64,000 nt of DNA, taken from contig OW051472.1 in the NCBI GenBank assembly GCA_932521025.1, forward strand, positions 7,750,001-7,814,000. Direction: 5' to 3'. The notes beneath the pieces were generated by a model. The model had not been told where the DNA came from and did no database searches. It worked only from the letters and a program-made list of their open reading frames with translations. Of this stretch, positions 34,432-44,543 are shown piece by piece. Numbering within the stretch: position 1 is the first letter of the stretch; the number at the start of each line of letters is the position of its first letter. The stretch comes from Oscheius onirici (Eukaryota > Nematoda > Chromadorea > Rhabditida > Rhabditidae). Position numbers and translations under genes: made by a program.

Positions 34432-35865
34432 ATGATGCGACTTCTTCTTCTGATCCTCTCTGCTTCCTTACTCCTTTTTGGAAAGAAGGTTTCGGTGGAA
34501 GAAAACGCCGCACTCCAGAAGGAGTGCAAGCCAATTCACAGTAACTCTTCTCAACTTTCATTTTAAAATGATCTTTTAGGAGTCAAAAGAGTTCTGTACG
34601 GGCAAAAGTTGAGCAATGACGAGATGAAATATGCGGTCAATGTACAGATTGGCGGAGGTAACTGCTTTCAAAACACGAAAACGGATTGTTTTCAGACCAG
34701 GGATCTTCTCGCTGTTCTGGAACCATAATCTCTCCTTATCATGTTCTGACCGCAGGACATTGCTTCTACGACAAAGCGTACTGTAACAAGACCAAGTAAT
34801 CTTTAAACATCGCAGAAATGTAAAAGATATACAGAGATTCGAGGAAACTGTTCCCGAAAAAGCCGACGTATGTCCATTTTGGAGGAAATTGCATTACATT
34901 GACTGCCTCCGGAAGTTGTGCTGGCGGTGTACTCAACCGGAGAACTGAGGCCACCAGAATATGTTCACTTACCGTAAAAGCTCTAATAGAAGCACCCCTG
35001 TACGCAATTACGTACGCATTTTTTTTCGGGATGAAGACATAATTTTTCAATTTGTATTTTATTTTTTCTTGGTAGCTGAGATGTCTATCTGTATGGGAAA
35101 AATAGTCGGAAAGTTGGGAAATTTTTTATCAATCGGAAAAAAATTGCGTACAGGGGTGCTTCTATTAGAAGAAATACGGTATATGTCCCACGACTCTCTT
35201 AGGTAATGGTTCCTGTCAAATACTCCGACTCTGGATGGAATGAAGGCGACATTGCAATAGTTGAAGTCAAAGAGAAGTTCCCAGTCAATCTCGGGTTTGC
35301 CTGTCTCCCGACAGCGAAGAAGAAGTTGATCGGAAAAGTATTTGCAGCTGGCTACGGAACTGACCGTTTGTTTTTATCCTTGATTCTTGATGATGATAAT
35401 GTTCAGCTGGAAATTCTGAAGCTCCGCAAAAGTTCAAAGAAAAGGCAGAATTCACGGCTGAAAAGTACTGTGATTTCAGTTTACGTGCTCCCAAAGATCG
35501 CTTCTGCACGGAAGAAGGCAAACAGTTTCTTTGTAAAGTTAGTCATCGAGTCTATAACACCGAGCTTTGGTAGGGCGATAGTGGAAGTGGCATCCTGCAA
35601 CTTCTCGAGAACAAACCGACAATTTTCGGAGTCCACAGCTCGGGAACTATTTGCGCGAAAGCCAAACCGTTCGTTGACAATCCATGTCAGTTTCCGAATG
35701 TGCCTCGAAAAATGTGTTTCAGTGGCTGGTCGTCGTTTTCGTGGTTCGATGAACACAGATGTGAGAAAGTATGTCAAATGGGTCTGCGGAAACACGGGAG
35801 TCTGTCCTCCAGGCTACAACAGAAAAGAGGCCGGAATCAAGAAGAGGACTCACCATGTACTTTAG
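34432..35865 (+). CDS. Secreted trypsin-like serine protease (S1)
   Basis: Eight exons sum to 975 nt (324 aa): 34432-34540, 34580-34657, 34696-34795, 34835-34973, 35203-35365, 35407-35537, 35574-35685 and 35723-35865. A signal peptide (MMRLLLLILSASLLLF) is followed by a short pro-segment and RVKR before VLYGQ, a likely activation site. The triad is visible: His in LTAGHCF, Asp in EGDIAIVEV, Ser in CKGDSGSG. The catalytic CKGDSGSG is recovered only by splicing out a 36 nt intron (35,538-35,573) that otherwise shows a stop just before GDSG. A 37 nt intron leads to the C-terminal VRKYVKWVCGNTGVCPPGY. Intron 4 contains a MITE. Substrate is unknown; digestive, immune or developmental roles are all known for nematode S1 proteases. 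Confidence 0.85.
34972..35179. mobile_element. MITE with TA target duplication inside protease intron 4
   Basis: Terminal inverted repeats of about 38 bp (CCGTA then, after five mismatched bases, TCTAATAGAAGCACCCCTGT…) bound a 208 bp element flanked by TA (34,970-34,971 and 35,180-35,181). This is the pattern of Tc1/mariner-type non-autonomous elements. The GT used as the intron donor (34,974-34,975) lies inside the left end of the element; the acceptor (CTCTCTTAG, 35,202) lies 23 bp beyond the right end. Confidence 0.8.
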
Positions 35866-35938
35866 CAAAAAGGGAAAACACGCACCAATGTTCTAAGTCA
35901 TTATCTGTAAAAAAAACTGACCATGTGCCGGCAAATAT

Positions 35939-36825
35939 CGTTGTTTGTTAGAAGGAAACCCACCAAAAGTTAGTTTTTGTTGCAAGATCTCTCGATCAAC
36001 TTTAGATTGCCGCACTTTCCCGATTTGTCATAATTTCGACAAGTCATGATAAGTCAAGCCAAAAGCAAGTAGTCTTCGGAGTGTAATTGTAGCTCCTTGT
36101 CTTCAGTGACGAAGAAACTAAAAAAAGCTAAGAACCAGACCGAAACACAGTACACTGCTGCCCCTTTCTTCGGAAGACTTATTGCCTCATGTATCCGATC
36201 CTCCATACGATGCTCATCCTTCAGATTTTAAGCAATGTTCACGGATTTAAGAGGAAACGTCCGATTTGAAAATCGGACCTTTGAAAAAATCGCCCTATAG
36301 CACGTTCATGGAACTGTGAGAGCAGAGCATGGTCGGGACTGTGCAGAGCATGGTCGGGACTGTGAGATACATGACTACTGTTAGCACTGTCAACTGTCAG
36401 TGTCTAGTGTAACTGTACTGTCAGAAGAGTAAAAGTAGAAACACCCGACCTGAAGTAGAAGTGGGAGAAGACGACAGCACAGCAGGGGGACGAGGAGCTA
36501 GAATAACACTCGGAAGACTACTTGCTTTTGACTTGACAACTCATGACTTGTCGAAATTACGACGTCGGGAAAGCGCGGCAATTTACAAACAAGGTTTGCA
36601 ACGCCCCTTCAAGGCTACAGTGTTGGAGAGATTCCTCTTCTTGTTCGAAGTCTTACAAATCGTCATATTTGAGGATTTTTTCCCGTCCCAGCAATCATAT
36701 CCCCTCGTTTGAAATCTAGATATCCCAGAAAATCTGAATCTACTTGTGAGTAATTTAAAATTGGTCGAGAGATCTTGCAACAAAAAACTGCATGTAGCTT
36801 TCGGTCGGTTTCCTTCTAACAAACA
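35939..36825. mobile_element. Long terminal-inverted-repeat element, 8 bp duplication
   Basis: The left arm (about 35,939-36,094) and the right arm (about 36,493-36,825) are inverted copies. They share TGTTTGTTAGAAGGAAACC, TTGTTGCAAGATCTCTCGA, AATTTCGACAAGTCATGA and AAAAGCAAGTAGTCTTC. The right arm carries about 160 bp extra (roughly 36,593-36,750). GCAAATAT flanks both sides (35,931-35,938 and 36,826-36,833), an 8 bp target duplication as in hAT elements. The left end has three extra bases (CGT). The centre is non-coding and includes a 20 bp direct repeat. It lies 73 bp after the protease gene. Confidence 0.75.
36319..36363 (+). repeat. Tandem 20 bp direct repeat
   Basis: AGAGCATGGTCGGGACTGTG occurs twice in tandem, separated by a single base, in the centre of the long-inverted-repeat element. 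Confidence 0.7.
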
Positions 36826-37102
36826 GCAAATATTACTGCTAGACCCGGCCCGGACCGAACGCCCACGTCCACCAGACAATCTTTATGGATCTTTGGATCT
36901 CTTTATCTTTTCGATAACGACTAATCGATATACGCCCTCTATTTTCATGTCGCTTTTGGGTTCAATTCTTTTGAAGGTCTAGACGTCTAGATTTCTAATT
37001 CGATCCCCCGGTCTCGAGGCGAATAGGCGAAGCCTCTCTGAAACATCTGCGCTCTTTCGTTTGAATTTTCTTTTCTCCTTTATGTTTATTCGGAAATAGA
37101 GG

Positions 37103-40100
37103 ATGAGCGGGATTCCTTTGAAGAAGAAACTCAAATCGTCGCCTGTTGGAGCATCTCGACCCGAAAATATCGCCTTGAAACCGAAACCCTCAATCCATGC
37201 TCTAAAACGGCCACCCGTCAGTTGTTTACTTGTTTTTCAATCAAATTGTCTGTTCCAGGGATCAGTTCCGACTTCGTCAACAGTCCCAGTCCTTTCTAAA
37301 AAACCACGTATAGATTTTTCGGGCGGATCCTCTGGTCTAGGAAAACCGGGCTTCTCAGGTATATATTCTAAAAGTCCCATGAAAGTTTTATTTAGGAGCG
37401 TCTCCTCCCAAACCTCAGATTGACACTTCATGGCTGGATTTCTGCAAGTCGACTTCAATCGAGATTGATACGTTTGCCGACCAGTTGACGGCTGCTTTTC
37501 AAGATGAAAAGGTCAACAAGGTAGGAAATTGTTCTTACAGCTTGAAGAGACTATTTAGGCCGCTCGGTTGATCACAGCCGTCTTTCGTCTTTTCATCGAA
37601 AAGAAAATCAACGAGAAAAAGTTCTTCATCGAGTATCACTTGTTGACCATCTGTTCACTAACTATAAAAGAACATGGCGACAAACTTACGGTAAAACTTT
37701 GGAATTTTTCTGTTTCTCAGTCAGATATTTAGAATCTGTATCTACACAAATGTTTCTTGAACATTCTCTGCTGGATGAAGACACTTTCCATCGACAGACA
37801 GGAACTCCTAGCTGCTTTGGTTATCTGTTTGGCCGAAAAACAACAGACTCTCGACCACTACTATCTGACAATCTTTTTACATGATGCTCTGGGAGATAGG
37901 ATCTGGGTCGACAAGTCCATCACCAATCGGCTGTTGTCGATCCTGCTCAAGCCTTTTGGAACACTGTATCCTTCCAAGGAACAGTATTCGGCTGCGGCCA
38001 TTGAACTGCCCTATCCTGAATCTGTTGCCAATCCTGTAGGTCATGCTTGGTTTCCTTTGCATCATAGTTTCAGGAGGCTCCAAACAAATTCGAAGAAAAA
38101 GAACCGGGTCAATTGAACGGACTGATCTTGGAGTACATGAAAAAATGGTAGGACTCACTTTTTTAGCCAGCACAACCTTTCAGTTGGGCAGCAGATCCGC
38201 CGAATCGAAATGTCCTGCGAACGATGTCAATGATGGCCGGAATACCCGAAGTTCGAAGCATGGCTTCGAAGAGAATGGAAAGCTGGAGTGCTAACATCAA
38301 GTTGCAGAGACATGCTCTCGAACTTTTGCTTTTCGTTGGCTGTAATTTCGGCTCGGCTGCGACTTCTGAGCATGACCGAGAAACGCTGACTGCCCTGCTG
38401 AAAATGAGAAATCTGAAAAGCAAGCAGATGATGAGCGTCTTTGTGGTCACTTTGAAGGAAATAGTGACTAGAGACGAGAACAATCTACGAGTGGCCATCA
38501 ACATGATTCTGAGCAACGAGTTTGGTCCGCCAACGTTGAGGTCTGAACGGTTTTTGTCTCTTTCACATTTTCTCTTCCAGAAGTCCAGTCAATGGTACTC
38601 TGCTCCAGACTCTTTTCGGATTTGACAATATTAAAGCCACTAGAGTTTTTGCTGAAGAACTCTCAGCTTCTGTCATTTTGAAGGAAGAACTGGCTAAACA
38701 TGCCCGCCTTTGGACTAGAGAACTATTCCGAACAACTCTTCGCAATGTACCACACTATTATTATTTTCTCTAGTCAAATTTTAGGATTTCAACTATCCTC
38801 TCTTTGCCGAGGCATATCTAAACCACATTCTTGAGGAGGAACGTCGAAGCGAGCTTGGAATTGAGGTGAGCTTTGAGCCTTTTGTTCATACAGAATCTAT
38901 AGGAACATGTGGTTTACCGCAGCGCAACAGAAGTCATCACAATGCTTCCGCTGGTCTCTATCACCCAGCAGGTCAAAGAAGCCGCCAATCTAAGGCGGAA
39001 TAGTCAGCCTATTACTCCGGAACTTCTGAACGCGTTGAACAAGATGGAAAAAGACTTGGCAGCTTATTATGACATCGTATTGAAATGGCTCCAATACGCA
39101 AAACAGTTGTTCATGGAGGCGAAAGAATACTGTACTGCCTATTATCGGTACCTATTCTTGGAGAAGGTACTGTGAAATGTTGTTGATTTTAAAGCGAAAT
39201 TCAGTCAGAGTACTACACAATGATGGATCAGGGTCCATCTGAGCCCGAATTCGGACAGGCAGCCAAAATTTTTGGAGAATTCTGCTTCTCCGATCGACAT
39301 ATGCGATTGATTGTCGGAGAGAGATACAACTCGCTCTCACAAGAGGACACGATTGAACTTCTTTACGATTTGGTCAATAGATCGATAAGTCATCGATTCG
39401 GAACAGGTAAAACTGCCTAATTTTCCATCTAACCTCGTTTCAGACTCCCGAACAATCCTTCAGTTTACGGGCGAACAGCCGGCGTCTGCTCTTGTCCAAC
39501 GAGTTCTCGATGTTTGTCTCTTCCGACCCAACTTCGGTTATGATGGGTTAGAGTGTCCGTGAATTCTTTTCATTTCAACTTCAGCGAGCTTGTTCCAATG
39601 TTCGTCCGATCAATCTACTGGAAATCGTGGATTATCATTATCCTCTGGTTATGCTCCGAGAAGCCATTGGATGCCTTGTTTTCCGTCTACGAGACCTTTC
39701 CGATGTTCCGCTTCCTCATTCACATCATCCTGACTAAACAGTATACGTTTCCCGTCGTCTTTGAAGGACTGTCCGAAGAGGAAATGCAGGCCCAAGAGGA
39801 TGGCTTTTTGAAGACTGAAGTCGAGGCTCTGATCAAGCAAGAGAACATTTTTGAGAAGAAACATAACCGGGACACAGAAGTGACAGAACTCACCAGTCAG
39901 CTGGTACAGACGTGTCTTTTGGCGCAGAACTGCGTCAGACGACCGCCAGATTTGTTCCTTCAAGAAGTTCGCAGTCTCGCCACGGAATGTCAACTGGTGT
40001 CGGCTCTATGCGAATGTCGAAAACCAGATCTTCTGAAAATTCTCATCGACAAGTATGGCGCCCCGAAGGCTATGCCAGCCATTCAAGATTTACTTTTGAC

Positions 40101-43050
40101 GAATCCGAGTGCCATCGACGGTCTGGATACCATGGTCCTTTGTGAGTTTTTGGTCTACCACATGATGACGGATCCACGACATCGACAAATTGCCGACGAA
40201 AAGATACAAGTGGTATGAATTTGGACTCTTTCTAATACTTTTTTTTTGTCAGATAATAACGAAACTCCGCTCTTGTCTTGAGACTGACGTGACTCCGCTA
40301 CTGTTCTTCCTTCAGCGATTGGCCTCTCTTCAATCAGCTGACCGACTGGTCACCCACAAATCTCTTGGATACCTTTTCGGACAGAACCCCGAAACTGAAC
40401 CATATTTCAAGTTCTCTCGTCTCGAAACTGTCGGATGTTTTCAGTCCTCCAAGTCGGAAATTGGAATAGCCGTAGCCGACTCTCTTCTTTATGAAAATGA
40501 CCCGGTCAGAAGTGAAGCCGCCATTTCTCTCATCACAAAGACGCTATCGAAAGAGAATATGCATCAGGTGAGATAATTTCGTCCTTTTAAACTATAATGT
40601 TCAGATAGCCGTGGCTGTGAGTCCATTGTCAACGCGATCCGATCTGATCATACTGAAAACGTTGGTCAAGTTCTTCGAAAGATACCACGCCATGTGTCAA
40701 GAATTCCCTAATGAATGGAAAGAGAATGAAGGTGCCACCAAGTACAGAGTGCATATCTCCAACAAAGAGGTGATTGTTTTGTAGACCAATGCAAAAAACC
40801 AGTTACAGTTCAATATGGGCTCGACGTCTGTCCACTCGACTCTGAAACTTCTCTGCAAATGCAATGAAAAGTCGCCTGAACGAGAGACACTTTTACAGGT
40901 ACTCCATTGATTCACATCTGCTCATGACTGCTTCCAGATCTGGTTCCCGGAAAACGGAATTTGTCCGACGGTAACAGAAGACGACAGAAGAGTAGATGTG
41001 TTGCCAGAAAGTCTTCGCTCGAATATGTTGTGTGCTGAGGATGACAGGATAACGGGAATTGCTCTAAAAGGAGTTGATGGATCTACGGCTGTTAAACTTC
41101 TGTCTACCTTTGGATTGACCGTATATTCAGCCAGTAGGAGACATGCTCAAACTGATTAAGTCAAATTTCAGCACAATTGATGGCCATTGTTGACAAGATG
41201 AGCATGGTAGAAATAGGAGAATCTGCTGCTCTGAACTTACAGCCTTTTGTGATTGCCTATCGACATCGAGGAGCCAAAGGAGGAGAGAGTTTCGAGAAGA
41301 ATTTGACTGAACTTCTAAATTCCAAGATGGAATCTGAGGAAGCCATTGTTGATTTGAAACCACCGCCTACTTTTGAATCAATGGTTTTCGTAGCGGACAA
41401 GCTACCGAACAAGCAAGAAGTCAGTCAGATGTTGAAAGAGATGACAGTCCAAGACTCCCCGCATCTCTTCGTCTGTCCAATCAATCTTGTCAGAAGCGCT
41501 ATGGGAAACAAAGACATTGCTCTCGTGGCTGTCGATCACTTCGAGGGGCAGCTGAAGTTCTTCTTGGCCAATCCAGACGCCTTCCATGAGATCATGATGA
41601 TCATTTCGAATGCCGCGGATCTGGTAGGTAAATTCGAGTTGAATCAAAATGAATGATTTCAGTATCCGGAGGTAAAGTCCAAGGTTTCTTCCCTTGCCAT
41701 TCGTTTGTTGAAAAGTGCCGCTGTTCGACCGGCTCTGGAGGGATATCTGAGAAAGTTCAGTCCAACACAACCAAGTAACGTTTTGGATGAGATGGACAAC
41801 AAGGTGAGAAGGAATTATATGTTCGATATAATTTTCTTAGAATCTTCACATAATTCTCGCCCGTATGAGCAAAATCGCTCATGGGAGCGAAGAACTGGAC
41901 GAAGAGACACAAGCAAAATGTTTGATCGAAGTCTTTGGAGGAAAGCTCGTCGGAGAGGGATTCATAGCTCAGATTCCACAAAGATATTCTCCCGAGACGG
42001 TCATCTTCATTCTCAAGAAACTCCTGATCAGCTTCGAACCGAAGATCAATCCGACTCTTGTCTGCGAGTTCATCTCATCCAGTTGCTGTTCTGAACTGAC
42101 TAGTCTGAATCAGAGCTCCCGTCTAGCTGTCTTGGCTAGGTATCTGACAGAAATTATCCAGCGTGAAGCTTCTCATCTTGGAAAAGCTGTGGATGTCGTG
42201 GACCGACTGATCACTGCCTACGGATACGAGGTTCTGATTCCGATTTGCGTCGAGTTGGTTTCTATCGACCGATCCGATATGGAAAGATCGATTCGAACAG
42301 CAGCCGTGCTGCTGACAAACGATCTGCTGGTCAAGTTCCCTTGTATCGAGATCAGTCCCATCTGCTCCGAAGTGAATCTTATTGGACCAAGATGGAGAGT
42401 CGGTCAGGGAGACAAGTACTGTACGACTGTCATTTACAATGTTAGTAGTATCTATTACAAAAGAGGTATACGATTTAGATGTTTGAATGTGAAGATGAAG
42501 AGGAAGCCAACCAGGCGATCTATTCCCTGCAACAGCTGACCAAGTCAAGTCCCGCTCTTGTGGTCAGAGAATTCGGAATCATGGTCAATCAGCTCTCGAC
42601 ACTGCTCTCCAAAGACGCGAGAGATCTCAAGGCGTGACGAGTATCTATCCGGCCAAAATTACACTTTTAGAGTGAAGTTCGTCAACTGACTCTCAGCGTT
42701 ATTAGAGAGATTACAGTGGATCTCATGCCCAAACTGCAGGTGGAAAACCTGAAACACGTCGACACGACCATTGCTCTGCTTTTGGCAATTCACGATAAAC
42801 ATGCCAAGGGAAAAGACGCTGCGACAGAGATGAGACTCACTGCAATGATCATTGCTCTGTAAGATTACCTTTTTAGTCCAAACTAAACTCCTTATTCAGA
42901 GCCATGTCCTACCTGGAACACCATTTGGAAAACGCCAGAGAAATGCTGGAAGAAAATGCAAAGTCTCTCGAAGAATGTTGTTCCCTGCATTCTCTCAATC
43001 CAGCTTCGATTGCTCTTTTGCAGCAGATTGGGTCTCTTTCTCTGCGCTGA
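37103..43050 (+). CDS. ints1: Integrator complex subunit 1
   Basis: This is the nuclear scaffold subunit of the Integrator complex, which binds RNA polymerase II and processes snRNAs and promoter-proximal transcripts. Many exons separated by introns of about 40-60 nt span 37,103 (MSGIPLKKKLKSSPVGASRP) to TGA at 43,048-43,050. The best-matching block (39,550-40,210) has SIYWKSWIIIILWL, ETFPMFRFLIHIILTKQYTFP, RPPDLFLQEVRSLA, ALCECRKPDLLKILIDKYG and MPAIQDLLLTNPSAIDGLD. It parallels the INTS1 segment with the YWKAWPLLL, LLEMVMT and LLHII..Q blocks that I recall from animal homologues. A basic, proline-rich N-terminus precedes helical repeats throughout. It appears shorter than the human protein of about 2,190 aa. 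AATAAA follows at 43,093. PTPA lies 239 bp downstream on the same strand. Confidence 0.85.
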
Positions 43051-43092
43051 TCTCATCTGAAAACGGGTCATACTTTTCGGTGTATATTGTGG

Positions 43093-43098
43093 AATAAA
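43093..43098 (+). terminator. Polyadenylation signal of the Integrator subunit gene
   Basis: AATAAA lies about 40 bp after the stop codon. It is followed within 200 bp by a TTTTCAG acceptor directly before the PTPA start, consistent with an operon or closely spaced genes. Confidence 0.6.
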
Positions 43099-43289
43099 GT
43101 TATTTATTATTATTTTTTACCTGTATGCTGTTTTTACAGACGCGATGCATACTTCTTTTTCGGTAAAAACATAAAGAAGAAACGTTTGAATTAGCGCTAA
43201 AAATAATTTGCGGCAGATCCATCCGACGCACTCGCATTTTGCTCTTCGTTTTTTTTTCTCCAAAAAGATTCTAGAAAATATTTTCAGAA

Positions 43290-44458
43290 ATGTCGTACCA
43301 GGTGCCAGTAAAAAGAATCGGCAACCAGTTCGACTTGAATCCATGGTTTCACTCGTTTGCCTACAAAGAATACCTGGAATTTTTGCACAAATGCAACGAT
43401 GCTGTCAAAGGAATGCCCACGACTGAAGACGTCGAAATTTCGCCATTTTGCATGGATTTCGTGGGCTATATGGAGCACCTTCAGGTTTGCTATTGTTTCT
43501 GTTCCGTATAATCGAGTACTTTCAGAGATTTGCTCTCGATTTTCCTCCAGAAGATCAAGCAGAGCAGCGATTCGGTAACAAAGCATTCCGAGGCTGGCTG
43601 AAACACATGCAAGAGCAGGGAAGACCACTTATGGAGGCCAATTTCCCGGCGGACAAAAAAGATGCCGTCAAAGAGATTTTTCCTTACTTTGCTGATGCTT
43701 TTGGCAACGCTACGCGAATTGACTATGGATCAGGTCCGTTGGGTCGATTTTCTCTTTCAAATTTGTGTTTTAGGACACGAAATGGCTTTCATCATTTTTT
43801 TATTGTGTCTCTACAAATTGGAGATTGTCACGGACAAGGATTTGCCGGCTGTTGTTACTCGCATTTTCACCAAGTACCTCCGAGTCTGTCGATACCTCCA
43901 AATCCACTACAAAATGGAGCCGGCTGGCAGTCGCGGAGTTCATGCCATCGATGATTTTCAATTCGTTCCATTCATCTGGGGAAGCTCTCAACTCATTTGT
44001 ACGCTTTCTTTGTGATGCAATTAGCTCTTACGTTTAGCGAATCGACAGAAAATACTGCCAGATCATTATCCCCAAAAGGACGTCTGTACAGGCTACGCCC
44101 ACTTGAGTTTGTTCCTGGAAGCCGTTGAATTTATCCACACAGTTAGTTCCTTCTTCGATGTTTTCAAAAAAAAAATCAGCACAAGACGGGTCCTTTCCAT
44201 GAGCATTCAAACCAGCTTTGGAACATTTCGGCTGTGCAGAACTGGGAAAAGCTAAACACTGGCATGTTCAAGATGTACGAAGCTGAAGTCATGAAAAAGT
44301 TCCCTGTCGTACAGCATACGCTCTTCGGAAGTCTCTTCAGCTTCGACAAACGTCCCGATACGCCGAACGAACCTCTTTTCCGTGTGCCGGATAAACAGCT
44401 CATTACGTTAAGTGATGTAGAAACGAAAATGCCTGCTTTGGCTAGTGAAAGTCTGTAA
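43290..44458 (+). CDS. ptpa: Serine/threonine phosphatase 2A activator (PTPA)
   Basis: It is a peptidyl-prolyl isomerase-like activator that helps load catalytic metal into the PP2A catalytic subunit, in cytosol and nucleus. Exons 43290-43484, 43526-43733, 43774-43998, 44038-44141 and 44180-44458 sum to 1,011 nt (336 aa) with phases closing. Family landmarks include FRGWLKHM, PYFADAFGNATRIDYGSGHE, FTKYLRVCRYLQIHYKMEPAGS, HAIDDFQFVPFIWGSSQL, FLEAVEFIHT and the GPFHEHSNQLWNIS block with FKMYEAEVMKKFPVVQH. About 30 residues after the usual FGSL end (…TLSDVETKMPALASES) look like a lineage-specific extension. An acceptor sits two bases before the ATG. It converges tail-to-tail with the MBL-fold gene across 85 bp. 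Confidence 0.95.
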
Positions 44459-44543
44459 GTAGTTGTTCATAATATTGTGTGCTTTCTTCTTCAAAAACTC
44501 GGTTTGTAACGTTTGAAATAATTTATTATAAATTAGTTTCCCA

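Noticed and set aside
35538-35573. Stop codon just before GDSGSG as evidence of a dead protease
   Set aside because: A 36 nt GT-AG intron removes it and yields the canonical CKGDSGSG, with all exon phases closing.
35866-35951. Longer protease C-terminus ending inside the inverted-repeat element
   Set aside because: A 37 nt intron at 35,686-35,722 shifts to the frame with YVKWVCGNTGVCPPGY, which ends at 35,865 and fits the family better.
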